A stretch of 64,000 nt of DNA from Exophiala sp. HKRS030 (taxonomy: Eukaryota > Ascomycota > Eurotiomycetes > Chaetothyriales > Herpotrichiellaceae): NCBI GenBank assembly GCA_023897205.1, contig JAHWDD010000003.1:5025665-5089664 (forward strand), written 5' to 3'. The notes beneath the pieces were generated by a model that was given only the letters and a program-made list of their open reading frames with translations, was not told where the DNA came from and made no database searches. This document shows, piece by piece, positions 1-13,007 of the stretch. The position numbers were made by a program, and so were the translations under genes. Numbering within the stretch: the stretch's first letter is position 1; the number at the start of each line of letters is the position of its first letter.

Positions 1-2405
<2,405 letters not shown>

Positions 2406-4462
2406 CTACAGATCATCTTCAGTTTCATCTGCGGGCTCTTTCATCCTCCAAGTAATAAATGCGGCAACCAGTGTAGCTGCTCCACCAATCCTCAAAGTCC
2501 ACCCCACACTCACATCCCCAGGGACGTTTCTAGGCTTCTGCAAGAGTTTGAATATGGCACTGCTGATAAGTGTGGCTACAATTTGTGGAGCACTGATAGC
2601 GACATTGTGTAGGCCGAGAATGATCCCGGCTTGGTCTTCCTCCTCGTCCATTTTACTATCGGTGATATTGTCGTCTCCATTCATCAAGCGTTGTCGGTAA
2701 CGCTTTCTTCTCATCTCGTCCCGTTTGGAAATTTCCGCCGAGATCAGAGCAAAAGGAGCCCAAAGCGTCAAGGACCACGAGACGCCTACGAAAGCAGTCA
2801 TGATGGTTGCCGCTAACGGTGTGGAGATGAAGAAAGTACTGAACATGCACACTGAAAACAAAAGTTGTGAAAGCAGCCATGTTCGTCGGAGAGTCAATCC
2901 AGGAATTTGTATCTTGGTCAAGAATCGTCTAATACCACTAGGGCCCTTTGCACTTGGATCTGACAGGTGAGAGTCCCCAGAGATATACCGGTTGATGTTG
3001 AGATCGCTTTGTGACCTTGGAGGTGGATTATCGAAGAAGGGGAATTCGTCGTACCTCGTGGCAATCGGAGAGTTTGGTGTCACTGGCTGGCTATGAGCCC
3101 GGTGATGATGAGCTTCAAACCAGGGATATTCCGATGATCTCGTGCCGATGGGTGAAGTCGGGGTTAGAACAGGCTGCGTGAAGATATCATCTACATCATC
3201 AGGGACTGCCCGAGTTTCGTAGGCTGGAACCACCAAAAATGGCAGTATAATGTTCGACGAAAATGCAGTAATGGCATAGATCAGTAGAGCAAAGGTGCCT
3301 ATTCGAGTAGCCTTTGCCCACAGCTTCTCGACCTCGGCATCGGAAAGTCCTGGCTCCAGGTATGGATTTACGTAAAGTTGTCCAATATAGGTGGTGATGT
3401 AAAACAGGAATGGAAACCACCCCATCCAATGAAAGAACTGGACTTCACAGACTTTGCGTATCTGAGGTGGTAGACGCTTGATTGAGACGAAGACCTGTCT
3501 AAAGAAGGCCATGAAGCCAGTAGACTCATTGTCCGCTTTGGAAGGAGGGTCGTGCTGCGGGTTCCGTTCCTTGATGGTGAGAATACTAAGCAGCACTGTC
3601 GACCCAAGTGCGATGGATGCGATAACCACCAAGACCTTGAATTGAGTGTTTCCGAAGAAGTGGAAGTACTTCGGCAGATCGAGGTATCCAAAGACATAGC
3701 CTAACACATTTCCGACACCAGTCATACGTGAGGCCCACGCATTCGCTGACTCTTGCTGATGAGATGGGGCGCCATCTACAATGAATGCGCGAATAGCTGC
3801 TTGGACTGTGAGGTGTTAGCTTGGTCTGTGTAGGGTCTTCGTGGGAACTGACCCGTGTTGATGGCAAAGTCAAGACACCACATCATCACAGTAGCCAAGA
3901 CTATTGTAGCAGTCATATAACCTCCTGTATATGGTGCATCAATGTCGAGTCCTCCAATCAGACGGACGATATCTCGGGAATACGCAAGTATCATGGATGT
4001 AACGACAACTCCGAGTGCTCCAGCAATCATAAAAGGCTTGCGTTTGCCCCAGGAAACTCGACATCGATCACTTAGAATACCGATGTACGGCTGAACAAGG
4101 GCTCCTGTCAGGGGGCCAGCAAGCCAGACCCCAGCGAGGAGAGCCTTGCTCATGCCAAGCGACAACAGGTAAGGCGATCCATTGGACAATTCGACAGACC
4201 AAACAATCTGGAGTCCTCCGATGCTCGTCGTTAGGAGAATCAAGTACCAGGTGCTTTTGCTGACGATGATCGAGTCTTCGAGGCCAATAGTTTCCGATGG
4301 CGGTCTGTCATTGGAGAGAAGTGGTTCATTTGGAGTCGAGCCATCCTCCGAGGGTGATGTTTCGGTAAGCGTTGCTTGTGGGACTTCGCTATGTTGGATA
4401 GTCACAGCCTGAATGAGCGGGGATCGCTCATCATTGTCGGCACCCTGATCCCTACGTGGCAT
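2406..4462 (-). CDS. GPH-type sugar/H+ symporter (fungal sucrose or alpha-glucoside transporter family)
   Basis: Predicted 669-residue polytopic membrane protein of the glycoside-pentoside-hexuronide/sucrose symporter type. I use ATG 4462-4460 (MPRRDQGADNDERSPLIQ); the open frame goes further upstream only to a GTG. Exons are 4462-3853 and 3805-2406, with a very short 47-bp intron (3806-3852). Residues 1-85 are hydrophilic and cytosolic. The first membrane block carries WSVELSNGSPYLLSLG, followed by the loop signature SDRCRVSWGKRKPF at about 128-141, the D-R-x-x-x-x-G-x-R-x-P pattern typical of this transporter class. A long hydrophilic Ser/Pro-rich loop sits between the two halves, then KRDEMRRKRYRQR and more helices. 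Plausibly imports sucrose, maltose or related disaccharides across the plasma membrane. The adjacent GH1 enzyme fits a sugar-use pair. The substrate is inferred, not seen. Confidence 0.88.
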
Positions 4463-5120
4463 CAGAATATCTGCTGATTGAGACGGTGAATGAGATTTCT
4501 TGCGAGAAAGGTAAATAACGTCGTCGAAAAAGGTGAAATCAATGACGAAACAACGGGATGTAAGAGGAATGGGGACTATCCGAGGCTGGAACTGCTTCAC
4601 ACCATCTTCGTCCGGCGTGCTGGATGCTGGAGACTATCTTGAGGTTGAGAGGCAAGAGGAAAGCGTGAGAAAGCATAAGTAGTCGGAGACGAGGAGAAAG
4701 GTGTTGGCGACAAGGAAATATCGGCATATAGAGTCTAAGTAGAAGAATTCAATTGATTCTGTCAAGTTGGAAGGGGAGAATGAATGACCATGTCATGCGA
4801 TGTCGTGTTTCTGCCCAGCGAAAATGCCGATTGGCTGACGAGGCTGTACGTTGCTTGTGCCTGCGCCGCTTTCAACACCAAAAGACCCCAAGCGACTGAA
4901 CAGCCATCCAGGCCACAACGTATCAAGTCCAGACAACTGTCATTCCTTCCACGATACCTCGCGTAAACCTCTGCGATCCTGTGGTCGCCTTGAGAAAAGT
5001 CAGTCGACCACTCAGAGACACCCAACAAGCAGCTCCCTGCTCACCCCTCCGCCATCGACAAACGCTTGACCTCTACGAATACAGAGCAAGTCACCAGCGA
5101 AACACCCAACCCTCGACAAG

Positions 5121-5600
5121 ATGAAACCCGTGGTATCTGCATTCAACGCCTGGAGCTGGTCAGTCGCCCGGAGAGTCGTTCGGGAGCATGGCAATTAACA
5201 ATATCTCAACAGCACCGTCATATCATGCTTCGCCGTCGTGATTCTCTCCGTCATCGGTAGTCTCTTTTCGGTACGAGTTTGATCCCCTTCGAAGCCCATT
5301 TCAATGTCGTCCTGTTACACAGAGTCGAACCCAGGGACTCTCTTTTCAATTGGTAGGACGCTAACACTTTGGAAATACAGAGGGATCACCACATCATGAT
5401 GGGTATGGAGGAAAACCCTGAAGACCACGCCGCGGTCGCCTCAGCCATCTTCATCAGCGTAGCAGTATATGCTGTGAGTTTGTCTTCCAAGTGAAGCAAA
5501 AGCGCAATGAGCTGACATCTATTAGGGTTTCCTGGTATTCTGCGGATTCCAGGCCTGGCTACATGTACGGGCGAGTCGAAGGGGAGCAATATCACTATGA
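5121..5600 (+). CDS. V-type ATPase V0 subunit f (RNAseK-like, YPR170W-B homologue)
   Basis: An 87-residue two-helix membrane protein split over four small exons: 5121-5158, 5213-5270, 5381-5473 and 5526-5600 (TGA 5598-5600). All introns are GT..AG and phases close exactly. The product opens MKPVVSAFNAWSCTVISCF, continues with the helix VVILSVIGSLFS, a short loop RDHHIMMGMEENPEDHAAVA, and a second helix ending FLVFCGFQAWLHVRASRR. By my recollection of the yeast 85-residue YPR170W-B protein (V0 subunit f, related to animal RNASEK), the match is close throughout, including AW-C-TV, VVILSVI, NPEDG/H-AVA and VFCGFQ. It would sit in the vacuolar proton-pump membrane sector. It is easily missed because no exon exceeds 31 codons. 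Confidence 0.9.
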
Positions 5601-5886
5601 CAACGGTGGATGGGAGTGAAGAGAAAGTATAGATGTTTTGATCAGACAATGGCGTTACGAGAAATCTTTCAGCGTTTGGAGGTCAACAAAGACCTGGAAG
5701 GTGGCAGATTCCTACCTTGGGATTGTGGACTGAGATACCGGCTAGCAATTGCAGCAATTGTACAGTGTTATCAAGCTTCCCGATTACGGGTACCAAAACT
5801 ACAAGAACATCTCCGTGAATGCGACCTTATCCCGCCGCCCCCCTTACTGGAAGATTGTTGAAAAGGTATGACACTCGTGGCCTGCT

Positions 5887-7180
5887 TTAAATGAGATCCC
5901 GCGCGACAAATTGTTCGTGAAGAGCTTTGCCCAACGAGGCCGGGCTTCGCTCGACAACGACACCGGCTGCTTCGAGAGCGGCAATCTTGGAGTCGGCACC
6001 ACCCTTGCCACCACTGATGATGGCACCGGCGTGACCCATTCTTCGTCCAGGAGGTGCACTGATACCAGCGATGAAGCTGACCGCAGGCTTGTTCTTCTTG
6101 TTCTCGCTCTTCAAAAACTCGGCCGCATCTTCTTCGGCGCTGCCTCCAATTTCACCAATCATGATAATTCCTTCCGTCTCGTCATCCTCCATGAAGACCT
6201 TTAGGCAGTCGATGAAATTGGTGCCGCTGAATGGATCACCTCCAATACCAACGACCAAAGATTGTCCGAGTCCCGCTTGTGTGGTTTGGTTGACAGCTTC
6301 ATATGTCAAAGTTCCTGATCGCGAAACGATCCCCACTCTTCCTCGCTTGTGGATGAATCCAGGCATGATACCGATCTTGCATTGGCCAGGAGCACTTTCA
6401 AAGTCAGTACGCGAGCTCGAAAGTAGGGGAGAGGATATTCACATGACACCAGGACAGTTTGGACCAACGAGACGGGTCTTGTTTTGGGTCTTGAGAATGT
6501 TGGTCACCTAGAATAAAAGATTAACACCGCTTTCACACATCTCAAGAAGTCAGGTTGACTTACTTTAACCATGTCGTGCTGTGGAATACCTGTGATAGAT
6601 GTTAGAACTTGCTGCAAGCCGATCTTTGTTTATATTGAACGAACCTTCGGTGATGCAGACGACCAGGGGAATCTCGGCCTCGACAGCCTCCAGAATACCG
6701 GCAGCAGCCAAAGGTGGAGGGACAAAGATGACCTTTTCATATTATCAGCGCCTTCGTTGTTGTGACTGGACATCTCTTGAATCTCTGCCACTTACACTTG
6801 CATTGGCGCCAGTCTGCTTCACTCCTTCACTCACGTTCTTGAATACTGGGAGATCGAGGTGTGTAGAGCCGGCCTGGGATCGAAATCAACATATGTTATT
6901 TATTCATCGTTGCAATGCACCCATCGCAGACAACAATCGGGAATACCTTTTTGGGATTTGTGCCGCCCACGACCTTTGTGCCATACTCGATCGCTTGTCG
7001 GGCGTGGAAAGTTCCCTGCTTGCCGGTGAAACCTTGGAAAAGCACTTTCGTATCTGAGTTGATCCTGAGGTTAGGGATGGTTTCTTGATATGCAGCCGCA
7101 GCCGAGACTGTAGCGTAGGATCTGGTCGGTCGAGATGCCTGGCGCAGCGCCGAGGAGGCGCAGGTCTTGAATGCCTGCAT
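5887..7180 (-). CDS. LSC1: succinate-CoA ligase (succinyl-CoA synthetase) subunit alpha, mitochondrial
   Basis: 332-residue alpha subunit that, with the beta subunit, interconverts succinyl-CoA and succinate with substrate-level phosphorylation in the TCA cycle. Six exons: 7180-6947, 6873-6796, 6732-6645, 6589-6564, 6507-6443 and 6394-5887, including a 26-nt micro-exon. I chose ATG 7180 because it gives a basic, Ser/Ala-rich mitochondrial presequence ([20 protein letters not shown]). The CoA-binding fold has [19 protein letters not shown] and GGTNPKKAGSTH; the middle has [14 protein letters not shown] and RLVGPNCPG; the catalytic phosphohistidine lies in [18 protein letters not shown]. Length and domain order are normal. 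Neighbours are unrelated: the V-ATPase f gene converges on it and ELP3 diverges 1.07 kb away. Confidence 0.96.
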
Positions 7181-8250
7181 GGCTACAACTTGGAGAGGCC
7201 TGCACTCGAGCACTAAGAGATGCTCAACTTGACTAGGCAGGAGGACAAGTAGATATCAAGAATCGAGCTCGTTGTCTGCGGAGTAGGAGCTTTCCGCCAG
7301 ATTGGTTTGAACCAGCCTGCGAAAGCTTCCGACCCGAGAATGAACCGTTATACATTGGTTCGCTTATTTTGTCCATTTCATACTGCTGCTTTTATCTGTC
7401 TCATCCCATACATACCTACCCTGGGGTCATGGCATTCTTCTTCCTCTTTGACACACACTTCTCATGCTATATTGATTGCGTTAAGGGTTCGCACGAATCA
7501 TATCTCCTCCTTCAATGCCTAGGTAACTATCCCATCTTCTTGCGGCAAGGTTTGGAGTTGCTCTCTGAGAGCCTTGGATTGGGAAATTCCAAAATCTGAG
7601 GAAATATCTATCGACGGTCGCAACAACGTCAGGCGTGGTTGAGATCATGTTCACATCTTGCAAGTTCTATCATGCTCCCCGAATTATAGGCACAATGTTC
7701 TACTTCGACCAAGCGCACCACACCTCGATGGCATGATACCATTTGCGGTTCTGTAATCCTGGGATATGAAGTTCCCACACGTAGAGACTCAGTCAGGGCT
7801 GTACGAGTCAAGACTCAGTCTCAATCATAGATAGCTGTGCTCCTCTTAGGCAATACTGAAGGCTGAATCACGAATACTTCGCTAGCATCAGATTCAGCGC
7901 TGAGGGCTGTGTTGTTCATGCTTTGGACTTGACCGGGCGTCTGCTGAGATGAAGGCGGCAGGAAGCATAGCAACTCCTGAGTGTGGCGCGGTTCAACTGT
8001 TGATGCCAGGTTGGTGTTTAGAGATCTGCCAGGTAGTTACTGTGAATTAGGTATCCATGTATTTGAATCTACCCCATCCTACTCCGTAGGTACCTACTTA
8101 TTTACTGGTGATACGGAGTAAATATCTTACACTCCCGACGCCAAGAAGTGGGAACCCTCTCGCCACGTGATATGGAAATTTCATGTTTCAACCATCAACG
8201 GTTTTGCCTCGTTACCAGTCCGCACAATTTTGGCAGGAAGATTCTTTACC
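7181..8250. other. divergent promoter region between LSC1 and ELP3
   Basis: 1.07 kb between two divergently read housekeeping genes. No gene is seen. It contains two copies of the 9-bp word TACTCCGTA/TACGGAGTA in opposite orientations, at 8090-8098 and 8112-8120, only 13 bp apart and 130-160 bp upstream of the ELP3 start, so they form an imperfect inverted pair. Confidence 0.5.
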
Positions 8251-10083
8251 ATGGCGACGGAAACAGTGGTCAGGACAAGGGTAAAGCCAGGCAAAAATGA
8301 AAACCTGGCCCCCGAAAGCGTCCGCTTTATGCAAGCATGTAACGACATTGCCCGAGCCCTGATTCAAGAGTACGAGGCCAGCCTTGATGACAGCAAACCG
8401 AAGAAAGATATCAATCTCAATCGACTGCGAGGAGATGTCGCACGAAAACATAAACTCAGCAATCAGCCCCCATTGACTGGGATCTTGTCAGCTGTGCCCG
8501 AGAATTACAAAAAGGCTCTTTTGCCCAAATTGATAGCAAAGCCAGTACGCAGCGCAAGTGGAATTGTTGTGGTTGCAGTAATGAGTAAACCACATCGTTG
8601 CCCGGTATGTACATCAGCCTCTAGCAAAATCGCATTGATACTGACTGGGTTCTTCACAGCATATCGCATGGACTGGGTAAAGATGACTTGTATCCTTAGA
8701 AATGATTGTTGCTGATGTGAAACCAGGCATGCTTGTGTTTACTGCCCTGGGGGTCCAGACTCCGACTTTGAATATTCGACGCAATCCTACACTGGATACG
8801 AACCTACCTCGATGCGAGCAATCCGTGCACGATATGATCCCTTCGAACAGGCGCGAGGCAGAATCGACCAGCTCAAGTCTCTCGGACATAGCGTGGATAA
8901 GGTTGAGTTCATTCTCATGGGAGGCACCTTTATGTCACTTGATAAGGCATATCGTGATAACTTTGTTGCTCAACTCCACAATGCATTATCTGGGTATCAG
9001 ACCGAAAACGTCGATGAGGCAGTCGCTGCAGGTGAAATGTCAACGATCAAATGTGTAGGTTTGACGATTGAAACACGTCCAGACTTTGGACAGATCGACC
9101 ATCTCTCAGATATGCTCAGATACGGCTGCACGCGACTTGAGCTTGGTGTCCAGTCGTTGTATGAAGACGTGGCGAGAGATTCCAACAGAGGGCACACTGT
9201 GGCGGCAGTGGTGGAATCTTTCAAGTTCTGCAAGGATGCTGGTTTCAAAGTTGTCTCTCATATGATGCCCGACTTGCCTAATGTTGGTATGGAGCGTGAT
9301 ATTTTCCAGTTTGAGGAGTATTTCGAGAACCCAGATTTCAGAACGGATGGATTGAAGATATATCCCACTCTCGTTATCCGAGGTACAGGCCTCTATGAAC
9401 TTTGGCGGACGGGTCGATTCAAGAACTACACTCCAAATGCGCTTGTTGACCTGGTCGCAAGGATCCTGGCGCTTGTCCCGCCCTGGACCAGAATTTACAG
9501 AGTACAACGAGACATCCCTATGCCTCTCGTCACCTCGGGCGTTGAGAACGGTAACCTCAGAGAATTAGCACTTTCCCGGATGAAAGACTTCGGAACCACC
9601 TGTCGAGATATTCGAACTCGCGAAGTCGGAATCAACGAAGTGAAGAACAAAATCCGCCCATCACAAGTCGAACTTGTCCGCAGGGACTACATGGCCAATG
9701 ATGGCTGGGAGACATTCCTTGCATACGAAGACCCCAAACAAGATATTCTCATTGGCATGCTGAGATTAAGAAAGTGCACTGCCGAATATACCTTCCGACC
9801 GGAACTTACTGGACGACCAACAAGTATTGTCCGCGAACTCCATGTCTATGGCCTTGCCGTGCCTATCCATGGACGCGAAAAGAGCAGGTTTCAACATCAG
9901 GGCTACGGTACACTCCTCATGAAAGAAGCCGAACGCATCGCCAGAGACGAGCACGGCAGTGAAAAGCTCAGCGTCATCAGCGGTGTGGGCGTCAGAAGCT
10001 ACTATGAGCGCCTTGGCTACACGTTGGATGGACCTTATATGAGCAAGATTCTCAATTTTGACGACGACGAACCTGAGGTCTGA
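8251..10083 (+). CDS. ELP3: Elongator complex catalytic subunit Elp3 (tRNA uridine cm5U34 acetyltransferase)
   Basis: 575-residue catalytic subunit of Elongator, which modifies wobble uridine of tRNAs in the cytosol. Exons 8251-8604, 8660-8676 (a 17-nt micro-exon) and 8727-10083. ATG 8251 opens [15 protein letters not shown]. The radical-SAM region has the three cluster cysteines (C-x9-C-x2-C) over the junctions, KPHRC ... CVYCPGG, then [53 protein letters not shown] and [11 protein letters not shown]. The C-terminal GNAT acetyltransferase domain has [26 protein letters not shown] and [15 protein letters not shown]. Two positions differ from what I recall of other Elp3 proteins: the loop before the second cysteine reads AWTGHAC where A-x-TGNIC is usual, and the first cysteine of the yeast/animal CKPHRC is Ser. 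The rest is highly conserved, so it should be functional. Confidence 0.96.
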
Positions 10084-10850
10084 TAGAGGATAATGCTTCG
10101 TAAGGCTACAACAACATGCGACAAGCTCTCAACGCTCCGACCTGAGGCGTCTCGGACGAAGAAGGCTTCAGAAAGCTCAAAAATACAGACAGGAAGGTGT
10201 CATCTCTCGAGTTTTCGGCAGCAAAACAATACTCCCGAGTCCTAGCCACCTCGGGGATACGGCTTGACTTCTTATGAGCAGTCCACGATGACAACAATCA
10301 GATCAGGAAGACCAGGGGCCACGATTATTCGGCTCAGATCTTTGAAAGCAACGATGCAGAAATGCGTCACATACAGCCTGCTTAAGTCCACGGTATCGAA
10401 ACAAAGGCAATATAGCCCAATTCACCACCGTCATTGTCACAAACAGCAGGGTCAGCTAACAGGAGCATATTAAAAACTCCGACGGCCGGAAGATGCACTG
10501 ACAATGCAGAAAATGGAAATTTATGGCAAGGCTCCGCGGCCCCACCATGTTGGAATCAAACAGACGTTGATTGGTCGGCGATAAGCGATAAGCCGAAAGA
10601 CACAAATCGCGTCATCTGCAATTTTTCTCGACATCTCGCCGTCTGCAGGTGTTTGAATGAGTCTTTCTCCGAGCGACGTTGTTTCTTACACCATGCATTG
10701 ATTTTACCGAGTCATATTTCTCTTACCATTTCATTTCATCTCATTGTCTAGCATAGCCATGGCGTCTTGGTCCTGTTTATAACCATTTTCCTCCTCACAA
10801 TACTCTCCACCCAACAAAGTTCCCCGCGACGATATTCGATTTAGGACGCC
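10084..10850. other. intergenic, MET1 promoter
   Basis: 767 bp between the ELP3 stop and the siroheme synthase start. No coding pattern is seen. It holds the GATA/CCAAT cluster listed separately. A 107-bp CT-rich leader directly precedes the start at 10851. Confidence 0.5.
10570..10592 (+). promoter_or_regulatory. CCAAT box plus two GATA sites upstream of MET1
   Basis: ATTGG (inverted CCAAT) at 10570-10574 is followed by two direct GATAAG copies at 10580-10585 and 10587-10592, about 260 bp upstream of the siroheme synthase ATG. CGATAAG fits HGATAR, the binding consensus of the fungal nitrogen regulator AreA/NIT2, which prefers closely spaced pairs. Siroheme is the cofactor of nitrite and sulfite reductases, so nitrogen control is a sensible reading. 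Function is inferred from sequence alone. Confidence 0.5.
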
Positions 10851-12593
10851 ATGACTGTCCCCGCCCTGTTGACTGCTCAGGCCTGTGTTGACCAGGTGCA
10901 TGTCATTCTGGGCTCTGGGCCCTTAGCAGCCTCCAGATGTTTCAAGTCTCTCGAAGTCGGTGCTCATCCAGTCATTATTACACCAAACGCTGCAGATCTA
11001 CACTTCAACCTCTTCGCGTGCATCGAAGACGGCAGGGTTCGGCATATAGAGCGAGATTTTGAAGAGGAGGACCTTCAAACACTGGGAAGGGAGGAAGTGG
11101 AAGGATATGTGGATGCGGTCTTCGTCACATTGCCTGCGAAGGAGCCGCAGGTTGCGAACATTGCAAACCTGTGCAAGCGTATGCGCATTCCTGTGAATGT
11201 GGTCGACGCACCTCATCTTTGCACCTTCACACTCCTATCCGCATATTCCGACGGTCCATTACAGATTGGTATCACCACATCCGGGAATGGCTGCAAACTA
11301 TCGTCTCGCATCAGGCGGGAGATCGCGTCTGCCCTTCCACCCAAATTCGGTGCAGCGGTAGATCGACTAGGAACGGTTAGACGTCGGATATGGGAAGAAG
11401 ACTATAAGTCACAAACTGCAAACTCAACGGAAGTGATCGATGCAGAGGTCGACGATGACGATGGTGCTGCTCAAAAGCATACTTTCAATTCGCTGGTGAG
11501 AGAAGACGACAAAGACCCGGGAGTTCTCCGCACCAGACGTATGAGGTGGCTTTCACAGATATGCGAGTATTGGCCATTGAGTCGACTGGCAGCCATCACA
11601 GATGATGATGTCTCAGCCATCCTGGAAGCATACAGGACCACTGCACAGCCTCCAGCGCTAGACTCTGATTCAAGCAACCATCTCATGCCTGCTCTACCTT
11701 TACATCGGGGTACTATCACTCTGGCTGGCTCAGGCCCCGGCCATCCTTCCCTACTGACTATTGCAACTCGGACCGCCATCGATAATGCACATCTTATACT
11801 TGCAGACAAGTTGGTCCCCGCTGAAATCTTGGCTCTTATTCCTCGTCGAACTCCGGTGCATATTGCTCGCAAATTCCCTGGTAACGCGGATGCTGCTCAA
11901 GAAGAGCTCCTACAGCTTGGACTCAATGCAATGAAGCAAGGCAAGGATGTTTTGAGACTTAAGCAGGGAGACCCTTATCTGTATGGCCGAGGCGCCGAAG
12001 AATTCTCATTCTTCAGGGAACGGGGCTTTGAAGTCAGAGTGATCCCCGGTATTACCAGTGCAATGTCTGCACCCCTTTTTGCAGATATTCCGGTCACCCA
12101 TCGAGCTGTGGCTGATCAAGTTGTTATATGTACTGGTACGGGGCGGAAAGGAGCAGCACCAGAGCCGCCCTCCTATCGACCAAGCAAGACGGTTGTCTTT
12201 TTAATGGCTTTGCACAGGCTGGAGAGTCTAGTTCAAACTTTGACGGTGGCCTCTCAAGATTCGGGAAACCCACCTCATGCTCGCCGATTATGGCCGGTCA
12301 CGACACCTTGCGCTGTGATTGAGCGTGCAAGCTGTCCTGACCAGAGGGTCATACGATCTACCTTGGAACACGTGGTACAGGCCGTCGAAGAAGAAGGGTC
12401 CAGACCGCCGGGGCTGCTTGTTGTTGGAAAATCCTGTGAAGTGCTGCATAAGCTTGAGGAGGGAAAGGCATGGTTGGTGGAAGAAGGGTTCAGGAGCTTA
12501 GATTCTATCGGATCTTCTCCTTCCGAATTGATCGTGTTGAAGGAATTAGAACAAGCATCTACTAGGGAGGTTGTCCCAACAAAGACTGCTTGA
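10851..12593 (+). CDS. MET1: siroheme synthase / uroporphyrinogen-III C-methyltransferase (fungal Met1 type)
   Basis: Single-exon 580-residue protein with two domains. Residues 1-200 form a Rossmann-type precorrin-2 dehydrogenase-like domain (HVILGSGPLAASRCFKSLEVG, then VFVTLPAKEP, NVVDAPHLCTFTLLS, GITTSGNGCKLSSRIRREI). Residues 285-530 form the tetrapyrrole methylase domain that uses S-adenosylmethionine: ITLAGSGPGHPSLLTIATR at about 288, VLRLKQGDPYLYGRG at about 367 and VIPGITSAMSAP at about 397. It makes precorrin-2, and perhaps oxidises it, on the way to siroheme for nitrite and sulfite reductases. An acidic linker (DAEVDDDDGAAQK) separates the domains. ATG 10851 is the first in frame. 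The Rossmann domain may or may not be catalytic, because many fungi also have a separate Met8. Confidence 0.93.
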   Translation: MTVPALLTAQACVDQVHVILGSGPLAASRCFKSLEVGAHPVIITPNAADLHFNLFACIEDGRVRHIERDFEEEDLQTLGREEVEGYVDAVFVTLPAKEPQVANIANLCKRMRIPVNVVDAPHLCTFTLLSAYSDGPLQIGITTSGNGCKLSSRIRREIASALPPKFGAAVDRLGTVRRRIWEEDYKSQTANSTEVIDAEVDDDDGAAQKHTFNSLVREDDKDPGVLRTRRMRWLSQICEYWPLSRLAAITDDDVSAILEAYRTTAQPPALDSDSSNHLMPALPLHRGTITLAGSGPGHPSLLTIATRTAIDNAHLILADKLVPAEILALIPRRTPVHIARKFPGNADAAQEELLQLGLNAMKQGKDVLRLKQGDPYLYGRGAEEFSFFRERGFEVRVIPGITSAMSAPLFADIPVTHRAVADQVVICTGTGRKGAAPEPPSYRPSKTVVFLMALHRLESLVQTLTVASQDSGNPPHARRLWPVTTPCAVIERASCPDQRVIRSTLEHVVQAVEEEGSRPPGLLVVGKSCEVLHKLEEGKAWLVEEGFRSLDSIGSSPSELIVLKELEQASTREVVPTKTA

Positions 12594-13007
12594 TTTACGT
12601 GGTTATGCCTACCAAATAATGTCACATCGACCAAACATTACGGATATTACGGTGTCACGATACCCATATAGCATATACAGAATGAAAGCCTTATAATAGG
12701 AGTTGCACTGATCATGGTAATCAAAGGGTATTGTAATTGCTCTACATGGTTTAAATGTTCATTTAGATTTGTCCAAGGAGTTTCTCTTCCCTCGTCGTAT
12801 CTGTAATTGAGACAATGTCGAACCCTCTAAATTCGGTGGCGCCTCGTATTCGCAATCCCGGAATAGACGACCAGCCATCGATATTAATCCCTCCTTTCCT
12901 TTCTATTTCACTCAAGCTCATCAACAATAGCAATAATACAAAAGGGCAGGCAAAACCTTTCCCCCTCGAATCTGTCCTGACAAAAGAATCGTGTTCAATA
13001 AAAAGTG

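Noticed and set aside
5320..5362. tRNA-like words (GAGTCGAACCC, then TCAATTGGTAGG) in an intron of the V-ATPase f gene
   Set aside because: The B-box-like word reads on the minus strand and the A-box-like word on the plus strand, and no cloverleaf can be drawn.
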